This document shows positions 1-7,537 of a DNA stretch of 27,557 bases, in pieces. Position numbers and translations under genes: made by a program. The notes below the pieces were generated by a model, which worked only from the letters and a program-made list of their open reading frames with translations, made no database searches and had not been told where the DNA came from. The stretch lies in the IMG/VR virus record IMGVR_UViG_3300017710_000041, positions 1-27,557 of that record; one strand, written 5' to 3'. This DNA is from a virus. The first letter of the stretch is position 1; every line of letters starts with the position of its first letter.

Positions 1-440
1 GTGCTTCGGGAGCTACATACAAGACATACGCAAATTCTTTGATACGTGCCAACAAGTTCAATCCTAATACCCAAGACTATCTAAACTATGTAGATAAGTA
101 TTGGGAAGAGAAGATGATTGCAAAAGTTAAACAAGAAAAGACTAAAAACATTAAGAGAGAACTTGCTAAAGATTTTGCAAATGAACTCAGAGGTTTAAGA
201 AAGATGATTGATAACCTAACAGTGTTTCAAGCAAATCTAGTAGAAGGTAAGATGATTATTATCAATGCTTTAAACAGAGTTAAGAGTATCGGTACATTTG
301 TAAGAACAGACAAAGGGTTTAAAGTTGTAAACCCCGAAGGTTATGTTGCAATTGATAAAGAAGGTGGTGCAGTTAAACTTGTAGACCGTATGGAATTTGC
401 ATATAATAACTTTACCGCACAAAAGAAATGGGATAAATAG
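1..440 (+). CDS. Unknown protein, C-terminal part (5' end outside window)
   Basis: The frame is open from the left edge (first full codon at base 3) to TAG at 438-440, so I read this as the 3' end of a longer gene. An internal TTG at 39 could start a 133-residue protein, but the upstream codons look equally protein-like. The visible part is lysine-rich and mostly helical, then ends in a short beta-rich module (residues like IGTFVRTDKGF and EGYVAIDKEGGAVKLVD). I recognise this tail as resembling unnamed proteins of marine T4-like phages but cannot assign a function. Its stop codon lies inside the late-promoter-like octamer of the next gene. Confidence 0.7.
   Translation, partial: ASGATYKTYANSLIRANKFNPNTQDYLNYVDKYWEEKMIAKVKQEKTKNIKRELAKDFANELRGLRKMIDNLTVFQANLVEGKMIIINALNRVKSIGTFVRTDKGFKVVNPEGYVAIDKEGGAVKLVDRMEFAYNNFTAQKKWDK
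432..439 (+). promoter_or_regulatory. T4-type late promoter octamer GATAAATA
   Basis: GATAAATA is one mismatch from the T4 late consensus TATAAATA. It lies 5 nt before ATG 445. The 15 bases ATAAATAGATATATG (433-447) recur exactly at 10213-10227 before another gene, which supports a functional element rather than chance. Transcription would start at about the ATG. Confidence 0.6.
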
Positions 441-444
441 ATAT

Positions 445-1332
445 ATGACAGACTGTACATGCAATTACGACCACGAAATTACCGAAGCAGAACACGAAGG
501 TAAAAAGGTAAAACTTAATGACCCCTTTAGACTTCCGTCTGGCAGTAAGAAAAAGTTTGGGGTCTATGTAAAAAACGACAAAGGAAACATTGTTAAGGTC
601 ACATTTGGTGACCCTAATATGGAAATCAAACGTGATGACCCAAAACGATTGAAAGCATATCGTTCAAGAATGGGTTGTGACACAGACCCAGGCCCAAAAT
701 GGAAAGCAAACTATTGGTCATGTTACCAATGGCGGTCAGGTGCTAAGGTTGACGAAGACTTTAGACTACCAACATTTGGTGAACATTTGGATGAAGTTGT
801 TTCACAGAAGACTAGAATGAAAATGAAACAAGCATTCAGAAAGAACAAAGCAAAGATTATGAGGGCGAGAAAGAAAGCTGCTAAGAAACCTCAATTACAG
901 AAAGGTCAGATTGAAAAGAAAGCAGAACTACAGGCACGAAAGTCAATTGAGAAAAAGATTCTCAAAGGTAAGTCTAAAGCAGACTTAGGTATTGGTGCAA
1001 AGGCAGCTCTTGAAAAACAAATGGCAAGAAAACAGAAAGCAATTAAGAAAATTGCTATGAAGATTCGTAAAGATGTCATTGCAAAAGAAAAGGCAAAAAT
1101 TAAAAAGAAACTTGGGGGTGTAACTGAGGAAACTAATTACGCTTTACCTTCTTACCCAGCACAAACTGATGTTAAGATGAGACATGATGATTGGTGGATT
1201 GTGGGTGACCCCGAAAAGGCATACGAATACGACACAAGTAAGACTGGTGATGAGAACATGGAAATCATGAATGATTTAGTTCGTGACCAAAGACGCACCA
1301 TGGCTAAAAATCCTAATGAGGTTAAGGACTAA
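445..1332 (+). CDS. Unknown basic phage protein with a Cys-containing N-terminal domain
   Basis: This 295-residue reading starts at ATG 445, just after the late octamer. A longer frame from 397 would overlap the previous gene by 44 nt and start upstream of the promoter, so I reject it. Residues about 15-105 form a compact domain with FGDPNMEIKRDDP followed by GCDTDPGPKWKANYWSC, a Cys/Trp pattern I have seen in other phage proteins but cannot name. Residues about 120-230 are extremely Lys/Arg/Ala-rich and helical, consistent with nucleic-acid binding or scaffold packing. A VTE-E site near residue 232 fits the T4 prohead-protease consensus. It ends by overlapping the next ATG by one base. The function is unknown and a virion or prohead role is inferred. 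Confidence 0.75.
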   Translation: MTDCTCNYDHEITEAEHEGKKVKLNDPFRLPSGSKKKFGVYVKNDKGNIVKVTFGDPNMEIKRDDPKRLKAYRSRMGCDTDPGPKWKANYWSCYQWRSGAKVDEDFRLPTFGEHLDEVVSQKTRMKMKQAFRKNKAKIMRARKKAAKKPQLQKGQIEKKAELQARKSIEKKILKGKSKADLGIGAKAALEKQMARKQKAIKKIAMKIRKDVIAKEKAKIKKKLGGVTEETNYALPSYPAQTDVKMRHDDWWIVGDPEKAYEYDTSKTGDENMEIMNDLVRDQRRTMAKNPNEVKD

Positions 1333-2618
1333 TGAAAACATTTAAATCATTCAACGAAGCAAAAGAAAAAGGTGCAACTTTTACATTCGGACGTTTTAAT
1401 CCCCCGACTACTGGTCATGCAAAACTAGTTAAGAAACTGGAAGCATCATCTAAGGGTGGGTTTACGCCTTTGATTTACACTTCACATTCAAGTGACCCTA
1501 AAAAGAATCCTCTCAGTTACAAACAAAAAATATCTTACCTTAAGAAGTTCTTCCCGAAAGTTGGTGTTATTAATACGCCTGCAAGAACTATCTTTGAAAT
1601 TGTAACAGACTTACACAACAAAGGATTCACCGATGTTCGTATGGTTGTAGGTTCAGATAGAGTTAAAGAGTTCGACATGCTTATTAAGAAGTATAACGGA
1701 CAGAAAGGTAAACACGGTTTCTATAAATTCAATTCAATACAGATTATATCTGCGGGTGAAAGAGACCCCGATGCGGATGACGTATCAGGAATGAGCGCAT
1801 CTAAAATGAGAGCACTTGCATCCGAAGATGACTTTGATGCATTCGTAGATGGTGTTCCAAGTAAGAACAAAAGAATTGCACAGTCATTATACAAAGATGT
1901 GCGAACTGGTATGGGTATCAAAGAAGAAACCGTACCATGGTATATCAGAGAAGACCTAATTACAGAGGGTGTTTATGACCCAGGCATCTTCAAAGCAGTA
2001 TTCCTAATGGGTGGGCCAGGCAGTGGTAAATCTACAGTCGTAGATAGACTTGCACTAAAACCACTAGGTTTAAAACTCGTAAACACAGACAAAGCATTTG
2101 AAGCTGGTCTTAAGAAAGCAGGAATGGGTCTAGACTTAAGGGGTGCAGACTTCTCTAAGGTTGACCCCATACGTGCAAAGGCAAAGAAGATTACAGGTAA
2201 TGCCCTTGACAGATACCTAGATGGTAGGTTAGGATTGATATTCGACACTACTGCAGCTAAGTCATCCAAGATTTCAAACTACAAAAAAATGCTTGATAAA
2301 CTAGGATACGAATACAAAATGGTATTTGTGAATGCAAACCTAGAAAACGCACAGGCACGTAATGCTATGCGTAGTAGAAAACTACCAAAGGAAATTGTAC
2401 AGGGTGATTGGGAAAACTCACAGAAGAATGCTAAAATCTTTAGAGCAATGTTTAAGAAAGACTTTGTGGAAATTCAAAATGATGATACCCCAGCAGACTT
2501 GAATAAGAAAGCAGATTCTTTGTATAGTAAACTATTGGGATGGACATCAAGATACCCTAATAACAAAATGGCACAGTCTTGGAGAGAACAGGAACTTCTA
2601 AAAAAGAAGTCTAAATAA
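1332..2618 (+). CDS. Bifunctional nucleotidyltransferase / P-loop kinase fusion
   Basis: This is a 428-residue two-domain protein. Residues about 14-190 are a cytidylyltransferase-like (NMN/pantetheine adenylyltransferase superfamily) domain: GRFNPPTTGH at 20-29 is the HxGH-type nucleotide-binding motif, and GMSASKMR near 153-160 matches the family's second ISxxxxR-type motif. Residues about 220-410 are a P-loop kinase with Walker A GGPGSGKST at 227-235, resembling zeta-toxin/AAA kinases. The architecture recalls NadR (NMN adenylyltransferase plus ribosylnicotinamide kinase), but substrate specificity cannot be read from the sequence. The N-terminus MKTFKSFNEAKE resembles T4 capsid-targeting leaders, and LITE-G (209-213) sits exactly between the domains as a possible prohead-protease site. 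The start overlaps the previous stop (TAATG). Confidence 0.85.
   Translation: MKTFKSFNEAKEKGATFTFGRFNPPTTGHAKLVKKLEASSKGGFTPLIYTSHSSDPKKNPLSYKQKISYLKKFFPKVGVINTPARTIFEIVTDLHNKGFTDVRMVVGSDRVKEFDMLIKKYNGQKGKHGFYKFNSIQIISAGERDPDADDVSGMSASKMRALASEDDFDAFVDGVPSKNKRIAQSLYKDVRTGMGIKEETVPWYIREDLITEGVYDPGIFKAVFLMGGPGSGKSTVVDRLALKPLGLKLVNTDKAFEAGLKKAGMGLDLRGADFSKVDPIRAKAKKITGNALDRYLDGRLGLIFDTTAAKSSKISNYKKMLDKLGYEYKMVFVNANLENAQARNAMRSRKLPKEIVQGDWENSQKNAKIFRAMFKKDFVEIQNDDTPADLNKKADSLYSKLLGWTSRYPNNKMAQSWREQELLKKKSK
2610..2617 (+). promoter_or_regulatory. Late promoter-like octamer TCTAAATA
   Basis: TCTAAATA overlaps the stop codon of the previous gene and lies 5 nt (aacat) before ATG 2623, the same spacing seen at 432, 9382, 10212 and 22048. 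It deviates from TATAAATA at two positions, so the support comes mainly from its spacing. Confidence 0.4.
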
Positions 2619-2622
2619 ACAT

Positions 2623-3675
2623 ATGAGAATAACAAAAACTTACAAACAATCTGAATGGTTAACCGAAGGGCCAGAGGAATCTGCGTCTTTAAAAGCTGAC
2701 CAAGCACGTGAAGTTGAAGACCTCAAACGAAGACACGAAGACGAGGTAGAATCTCTCAAAGCAAAACATGAAAGAGAATCCGACAGACAGTCTAAGAAAG
2801 ATGAAGCAGAAGCAGAGAGAGACCAACAGGAAGATACTCTGCCTGATATCGAAGACTCAAAATACTTACAAAGTATTGAAGAGGGTAAACTTGTTGCAGA
2901 TGACTTGATGGTTATTGATGTTGCAATAAAAGACATTAAGAAACAAATGGTAACGTCACTGCAAAAGAACAGAGAAGCAGGAGTTAATTTCATCAACAGT
3001 CTGTTTAGAACTGCTGGTCTCAAATCAAAAGTCAGTGCAAAAATGCAGTCTAAAGGTAGACTATTTCTCAAGAACGATAAAGAAGAACAAGACAGAGACG
3101 TAAAACATAAAGATGGTACTCAACCCAAGAAGTATTACAAAGGTCTCGACAAAAAAACTAAAGATGCTAGGGATGCACATTTTAAAGCAAAGAAAAGCGG
3201 CCCAGCTCCAGGCGATAAAGATGCTAAAACTAAGACATCGGTTCATACTAAAAAGTATAAACAAATGTTTGGAGAAGACGTATCCCAAAAACAACTCAAT
3301 GACCTTGAAAAGTTTGCTGACAGAATCCTTAAAAAGTTTGGGGTTGATATTGAGTTCACCAAACATTTCGCTGACCGCATGAATGATGACCGTAATGACC
3401 CTGCTATAACAGTTGCAGAGTTACAACGTGTGTTCAAGAAGATTGCAAAAAACAAAGCAAAGAGTATTCGACAGAATCCCGATAGTGAAGCAGTCATCAA
3501 AGACTTGCAAATGGATTTAAACTTACCTGTTGTTATCAAGTATGACCGCAACAAGGAAGAGTTTGAGGTAGTCAACAAGACTATCATGCGTAAAAAAGAT
3601 TTCAAGACTACATCTAAGACTATCACAACAGAAAAAACATTAAAAGACATTTTTGGGAGTAACCATGACAGGTAA
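2623..3675 (+). CDS. Unknown coiled-coil protein with conserved C-terminal domain, possible capsid-targeted protein
   Basis: The protein has 350 residues. The N-terminus ends in WLTE-G (12-16), a plausible T4 gp21-type cleavage site after a short leader. Residues about 20-75 are a charged heptad-like coiled coil with repeated LKxxHExE units. The middle is basic. Residues about 215-345 form a distinct domain containing FTKHFADRMNDDRNDP, then a helix ending in NPDSEAVIKDL, then beta strands ending in KTIMRKKDF. I have seen this domain in other phage proteins. The His/Arg-Arg helix followed by strands resembles barnase/EndoU/RelE-type folds, but that is inference only. The end overlaps the next start by 11 nt. 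Confidence 0.8.
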   Translation: MRITKTYKQSEWLTEGPEESASLKADQAREVEDLKRRHEDEVESLKAKHERESDRQSKKDEAEAERDQQEDTLPDIEDSKYLQSIEEGKLVADDLMVIDVAIKDIKKQMVTSLQKNREAGVNFINSLFRTAGLKSKVSAKMQSKGRLFLKNDKEEQDRDVKHKDGTQPKKYYKGLDKKTKDARDAHFKAKKSGPAPGDKDAKTKTSVHTKKYKQMFGEDVSQKQLNDLEKFADRILKKFGVDIEFTKHFADRMNDDRNDPAITVAELQRVFKKIAKNKAKSIRQNPDSEAVIKDLQMDLNLPVVIKYDRNKEEFEVVNKTIMRKKDFKTTSKTITTEKTLKDIFGSNHDR

Positions 3676-4354
3676 TAAAACAGATAACGGTGTATTAGAA
3701 CAAGGAACAGACGAAGCAAGAATCTCGTATTCCGAAGATACGCCTGGTCAAAACGTGGAATCTTTTATCAAAGAACGTGAGAAAGCATTTCACGAAACAC
3801 ATGATAGAACAAAGAAACATTTCTCATCTGTATTTGGTAATCCCTTGGAAGACTATCCTTACAATGACGCAATTAAAATTAAACCCATCAAAGAATCATT
3901 TGAAGAGTTGGAGATGGATGAAGCTAAGGGTCTAACAAAAAGAATAGCTGGTGACAGTAAGTTTGAACTACTCGCAGTGAAAAGTGGTCTTCTTAAACTA
4001 TCATTCGTTAATGTCAGAGATGGTGATATTTTTATTGGTAAGGAAGACTTTGCAAGGTTTCAGAAGTTTATAAGTAAAATTAAACCAGCTGCAGTCGATA
4101 AAGCACACCAAGAAATCGTTGAACAGATAGATGAGGAAGGTGATAACGGTCTAAAGGCAAAAGCAGAGAAGAGTGGTATATCACTTGGTATTTTGAAACA
4201 AGTCTATAATAGAGGACTTGCTGCTTATAAAACAGGACATAGACCTGGCACTACTGCACCACAATGGGCATTTGCAAGGGTAAATTCTTTCATCACAAAA
4301 GGTAAAGGTACGTGGGGCGGTGCAGACAAAGATTTAGCCGCCAAAGTTAAATAA
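3665..4354 (+). CDS. Phage protein with C-terminal DUF5824-like domain
   Basis: The 229-residue reading starts at ATG 3665, preceded by GGGAG at 3655-3659 as the ribosome binding site. An earlier non-ATG start at 3653 is less likely. The N-terminal half is acidic and probably disordered, with a central beta-rich stretch (FELLAVKSGLLKLSFVNV). The last about 70 residues, with SGISLGILKQVYNRGLAAY and TGHRPGTTAPQWAFARVNSF, match a small domain that recurs at the C-terminus of phage proteins and that I recall as DUF5824. Its biochemical role is not known to me. The gene lies in the putative virion block, so a prohead or structural role is inferred from position. Confidence 0.8.
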   Translation: MTGNKTDNGVLEQGTDEARISYSEDTPGQNVESFIKEREKAFHETHDRTKKHFSSVFGNPLEDYPYNDAIKIKPIKESFEELEMDEAKGLTKRIAGDSKFELLAVKSGLLKLSFVNVRDGDIFIGKEDFARFQKFISKIKPAAVDKAHQEIVEQIDEEGDNGLKAKAEKSGISLGILKQVYNRGLAAYKTGHRPGTTAPQWAFARVNSFITKGKGTWGGADKDLAAKVK

Positions 4355-4368
4355 TGGAGTAAACGCTA

Positions 4369-4641
4369 ATGGTCAAAGAGGAACGGCTGGAAAAACACGG
4401 GACTCACGACAAATACGTCATACGGACATATGACACAACAACACCTTGGATTCAAACTAAACGAAAAGACATGGTGTATGTTCTTTCAGGTGAAGGTTGG
4501 CAAATTCAATACGAGAACACTGAACTTGGTAATAAATTGGAAACAGGTAATAAATTTTTACTGCCTGAAAAAGTGAAATATAAACTAATGAATAAGGAGA
4601 AAGTAGATTCAAACTTGGTTCTCAAGATTGAGTTTATATAA
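4369..4641 (+). CDS. Small cupin-like protein
   Basis: This is a 90-residue, mainly beta-strand protein. DMVYVLSGEGWQIQYEN followed by TGNKFLLPEKVKYKL has the cupin pattern: a strand with VLSGEG, then a GxxFxLPxxxxY motif. The metal-binding histidines of canonical cupin motif 1 are absent, so if it is a cupin it may be non-catalytic. GGAG at 4356-4359 precedes ATG 4369 by 9 nt. It stands alone between two putative virion genes, and its stop codon is embedded in the TATAAATA octamer of the next gene. The function is unknown and the fold assignment is tentative. Confidence 0.7.
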   Translation: MVKEERLEKHGTHDKYVIRTYDTTTPWIQTKRKDMVYVLSGEGWQIQYENTELGNKLETGNKFLLPEKVKYKLMNKEKVDSNLVLKIEFI

Positions 4642-4644
4642 ATA
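4637..4644 (+). promoter_or_regulatory. Consensus late promoter TATAAATA
   Basis: This is an exact match to the T4 late promoter octamer. It overlaps the TAA stop of the cupin-like gene and lies 6 nt before ATG 4651, with no Shine-Dalgarno sequence between. It predicts a transcript with almost no 5' leader. Confidence 0.7.
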
Positions 4645-4650
4645 AAGAGT

Positions 4651-4962
4651 ATGAGTTATAAAGCAGATTGGAAATCAGAGTTAGAAAAAGTACGTTCTTT
4701 TATTAAGGATGCACCTACACCTGTCGTTGAAGAAACTATCAAGACAGATGACCAAACAATTTCAGAAGAAATTGACTTGATGTTATTAACTGATTTTGAT
4801 GAACCCATAGTAGAAGACGCTCATGAAGAATCCGATGAAGATATCAACACCAAACTTCTTGAAAAGAACATGTTAGGTAGACTTGCAAAATCATTGGAAC
4901 TAACCGAAGATAAAAAATCAATGCTTTTTAATTATTTTGAAAAGGGAGAATTAGTACAATGA
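4651..4962 (+). CDS. Small acidic protein of unknown function
   Basis: The protein has 103 residues. The central part (about 25-72) is strongly acidic and probably disordered. Helices flank it, and the C-terminal one contains LAKSLELTEDKKSMLFNYF. LTE-D fits the prohead-protease-type site seen in neighbouring proteins. It is expressed from a consensus late promoter and overlaps the next gene by four bases (ATGA), so the two are probably translationally coupled. Acidic small proteins are common among prohead core and internal head proteins, but I see no specific homology. Confidence 0.7.
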   Translation: MSYKADWKSELEKVRSFIKDAPTPVVEETIKTDDQTISEEIDLMLLTDFDEPIVEDAHEESDEDINTKLLEKNMLGRLAKSLELTEDKKSMLFNYFEKGELVQ

Positions 4963-5342
4963 GCATCAATCAACTACCAAAAGGTTTAGTAGAAGCCACT
5001 AAAGAAGTTTTAGAAGGTTCTGCTGAATATCAAGCATTCTTTAAGAAGGCACTTAAAAAGTTCGGTGTAGATTCACCCGCTGAATTAGGTGACAAAAAGA
5101 AAGAATTTTTCAACTATGTAGACAAGAACTACAAAGGTAAAGACGAAGCGGTTGAAGAAGGTAAACTTCCACCCGCTCTTCAAAAAGCAATCGACAAAAA
5201 GAAAGAAAAAGAAGAAGAAGAACAAGTCGATGAGTGGATTAAAGCAGACGGAACTAGACGTAGAGTTGCTGAAAAAGACCAAAGAAAAGTTAAAGTCGAA
5301 GACGTAGTCAGAGACATGTGGAAAAACGCAACCGAGGTTTAA
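4959..5342 (+). CDS. Small charged phage protein, possible prohead/internal protein
   Basis: This is a 127-residue, highly charged, helical protein. The first about 55 residues form a small domain (LPKGLVEATKEVLEGSAEYQ, then KKALKKFGVDSPAELGDKKK). The middle has EEGKLPPALQKAIDKKKEKE, a stretch that resembles linkers of marine phage proteins. The C-terminal part is a mixed-charge tail. The start overlaps the previous gene (ATGA). The composition suits an internal head or scaffold component, which is an inference from composition and context. No enzymatic motif is visible. Confidence 0.7.
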   Translation: MSINQLPKGLVEATKEVLEGSAEYQAFFKKALKKFGVDSPAELGDKKKEFFNYVDKNYKGKDEAVEEGKLPPALQKAIDKKKEKEEEEQVDEWIKADGTRRRVAEKDQRKVKVEDVVRDMWKNATEV

Positions 5343-5343
5343 T

Positions 5344-6390
5344 ATGAATCACTTTCAACCTAACATCTTTCAAGAGTTAAAAGAAAAGAAAGTCTTAGAT
5401 AAAGATGGAAAAGTCGATGCACTTGGCGCTTATGGTAAGATGAAACTTACTGGTCAAGAAATCGCAGCCTATTTTAAAAAGAACAAAGTTAAAGATGCAG
5501 AAGTTAAGAAAGCTGTAGGAGTTGCTTTAGACCTTAGTGGTGCAGATTCTATTGCAAGAAAAGAGATTGCAAAGTATTACGGTAACGCAATTCTAAAAAA
5601 CAAAGACGTTCAGAAAGCACTTCAATATGCAAACGAATCATATATTTCAAATCAAGAAGTAGAATCCCTAGACGAATCACTTTTAATTGAAAAGAATTTG
5701 ATGCCTGAAATCCAAAAGATTGTATCAGATAAATCAGCATCTAAAGTAGGTGGAGTCATGTTGGACATGTTCACTGCATCTATGATTTCAAAGGTTTACG
5801 ACAAAGTAAACGATGGTAACAAGAAGAAAATGGAAAGTGCAAACATTACCGTTCTTGTTAAACTTGCCCATAAGGTTATGGGTATGAAAGAAGAAGTTAC
5901 CGAAGGCAAGTACCTAAAATACTCAAACTTATTAATGAAGAAAGCAAAAGAGATGGAAGCAATCGACAAAGCACAAAATAAGTCAAAGGTTAAAAATCCT
6001 TCATTGAATGCTCTAAAAGCAATCAATAAAGAAATCGAAGCTGAGATGAAAAAACTTGGTATTACAGAATCAATCTTTGAAGCTAAATCTTCAACAGGAT
6101 ATGACCTATATCACAAAACATTTAGTGGTGCAATGCAACATGCATATGCATACTCTAAGAAAAAGTTTGGTATTGAGATAGACCCAAAAGAGATTGATGA
6201 TAAAGTCGCAATGGGGCCTAAGAGACCATCAAGTGGTAAAACAAATTCATATCGACTGAAGGGAAAGGATGGTAAGAAAGGCATCCAAGTACAAGTTGCA
6301 AACCTTGACAACAAAAGATACGAACTGAACATGTACAAAGAAGAAACTTCAAACATGGACAGATATGCATCTGCTATTAGGGAGTCCTAA
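5344..6390 (+). CDS. Unknown multi-domain lysine-rich phage protein
   Basis: This is a 348-residue, mainly helical protein. It appears to contain an N-terminal helical unit (1-100) and a second helical unit around 115-235. A separate C-terminal domain (about 250-340) begins STGYDLYHKTFSGAMQHAY and ends in beta strands GIQVQVANLDNKRYELNMY. The domains are joined by linkers with [LIV]-[TI]-E sites (LLIE-K, VTE-G, ITE-S), similar to T4 prohead protease sites in neighbouring proteins. It starts 2 nt after the previous stop and overlaps the next ATG by one base, so it belongs to the 4651-6947 cluster. The function is unknown. Confidence 0.75.
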   Translation: MNHFQPNIFQELKEKKVLDKDGKVDALGAYGKMKLTGQEIAAYFKKNKVKDAEVKKAVGVALDLSGADSIARKEIAKYYGNAILKNKDVQKALQYANESYISNQEVESLDESLLIEKNLMPEIQKIVSDKSASKVGGVMLDMFTASMISKVYDKVNDGNKKKMESANITVLVKLAHKVMGMKEEVTEGKYLKYSNLLMKKAKEMEAIDKAQNKSKVKNPSLNALKAINKEIEAEMKKLGITESIFEAKSSTGYDLYHKTFSGAMQHAYAYSKKKFGIEIDPKEIDDKVAMGPKRPSSGKTNSYRLKGKDGKKGIQVQVANLDNKRYELNMYKEETSNMDRYASAIRES

Positions 6391-6947
6391 TGACCGATAA
6401 GAATTTAGGTTTAGATGCAAGGTACAAATCTTTCAAAGAAAGAATTAAAAAACTTGGATACATCAAAGACTCGGCTAAAAAGACTGCTCAAGTAATGGAG
6501 AAAGTTGCCGATTTCGGAATGATGTCCGATGCGGGTAATAAGAAAATTGCACGTGCAGTATCAGCTGCAAAAGACGAAAAAGATTTACGTGCTCGACTAG
6601 ACAAAATCAGCAAGATGGCTGGTGGTAAGTATAGGGAAGCAGACGAAGACGAAGTTATCATGAGGGCAGTCAATGCTTTAGACTATGGTGCACAGGGAAC
6701 ACAGAAACACGCAGACGCAAATGTTCTTGTTCAACTTGCATCTATAGATGACACAGGTAAAGATACTGATGTCCGTACTGATGATATGAATAAGACTAAA
6801 GTAAAGGCAGGAGATGCTTCAAAGGTTTACAAAACTTTGATGAGTATCAAAGCGCCAATACGGTCTAAATACTTAAACATGATGCAAAAGGACTCGAAAG
6901 GGTTTAAAAAAGCATTTAACGCTATCTTAAAGGTAGCAACAAAATAA
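6390..6947 (+). CDS. Unknown helical protein of the virion block
   Basis: This 185-residue protein is rich in Lys, Ala and Asp and almost entirely helical by composition. It shows no membrane segment, signal peptide or catalytic motif I recognise. The central part (KYREADEDEVIMRAVNALDY) separates two helical halves. The C-terminal basic helix KGFKKAFNAILKVATK could bind nucleic acid or a partner. The gene closes the tightly coupled cluster that began at 4651 (overlapping TAATG at 6388-6392). An internal or scaffold role is possible from context only. Confidence 0.65.
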   Translation: MTDKNLGLDARYKSFKERIKKLGYIKDSAKKTAQVMEKVADFGMMSDAGNKKIARAVSAAKDEKDLRARLDKISKMAGGKYREADEDEVIMRAVNALDYGAQGTQKHADANVLVQLASIDDTGKDTDVRTDDMNKTKVKAGDASKVYKTLMSIKAPIRSKYLNMMQKDSKGFKKAFNAILKVATK

Positions 6948-6963
6948 AAGAGAGGAAATAGAT

Positions 6964-7518
6964 ATGCCATTATGGGGACATACAAGCGGAACAGAGAGTA
7001 AACCTAACTGGTTATCTGACTCCGACAAAACAAATACATCTGCTAAACCACACGGATGGGAACTTAAAAAAGTAGTGGGTTCAAGAACATTGACTGAGAC
7101 ATTGGTTGCATGGTCTAGTTCCGCACTCACAACTGCACTTGGTGCCGCTGATATCACTGATATCGACTGGAACATCACTGCATTTGATAAGTCAGACGGT
7201 GGAACACTATCTGTTAAGGTAGTATTCAACGAAGCAGTTGACGTAACTGGAACACCACAATTAACTGTAGTTAACAGTGTTAATTCTAACCACACATTGT
7301 CATATGCAAGTGGAACAGGTACTAACGAACTTACATTTACATTAGCAATTGCAGCTGCCAATGCCGCTACTGATGCTGATGATGTACTTTCAATTGGTGC
7401 AAACGCAGTTGCATTGAACGGTGGAACAATTAAAGATACAGGTACTAACACTGCATCAACTATTACTAATGTTGCTGGAATTGGAACTGCTGCTGGTACA
7501 ATTACAGTAGTTGCATAA
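6964..7518 (+). CDS. Virion structural protein with SWM (SwmB-type) domain
   Basis: The 184-residue protein opens with MPLWGHTSGTESKPNWL, a start typical of structural proteins of marine T4-like phages. Residues about 72-184 form a beta-sandwich repeat of the SWM/SwmB type: LSVKVVFNEAVDVTGTPQL, then LSYASGTGTNELTFTLAI, then ALNGGTIKDTGTN. Such domains occur in bacterial surface proteins and phage decoration or fibre proteins, so a capsid-surface or adhesion role is likely. A strong purine-rich site AGAGAGGAAATAG (from about 6949) precedes ATG 6964, which suits a highly expressed late protein. The Thr/Asn/Ala-rich, Lys-poor composition is very different from the upstream genes. Confidence 0.8.
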   Translation: MPLWGHTSGTESKPNWLSDSDKTNTSAKPHGWELKKVVGSRTLTETLVAWSSSALTTALGAADITDIDWNITAFDKSDGGTLSVKVVFNEAVDVTGTPQLTVVNSVNSNHTLSYASGTGTNELTFTLAIAAANAATDADDVLSIGANAVALNGGTIKDTGTNTASTITNVAGIGTAAGTITVVA

Positions 7519-7537
7519 CAGTTTAGGAATTTAAATT

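Noticed and set aside
397-444. Upstream extension of the 445 gene to ATG 397
   Set aside because: It would lie inside the previous coding region and upstream of the late octamer; ATG 445 fits the 5-nt spacing seen at other genes.
3061-3719. Reverse-strand open frames of 100-158 codons in this and other regions
   Set aside because: They are antisense shadows of strongly coding + strand genes, lack ribosome binding sites, and encode hydrophobic/Ser-Phe-Leu-rich sequences typical of the complement of Lys/Glu-rich genes.
4346-4353. GTTAAATA as a late promoter for the cupin-like gene
   Set aside because: It is 15 nt from ATG 4369 and would remove the GGAG site from the transcript, unlike all other octamers; it is also within coding sequence.
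7315-7449. Repeated ACAGGTACTAAC in the SWM-domain gene
   Set aside because: The copies (7315-7326, 7438-7449) encode related Gly-Thr-rich loops of the same domain in a low-complexity Thr/Asn/Ala context, so chance or codon repetition explains them.
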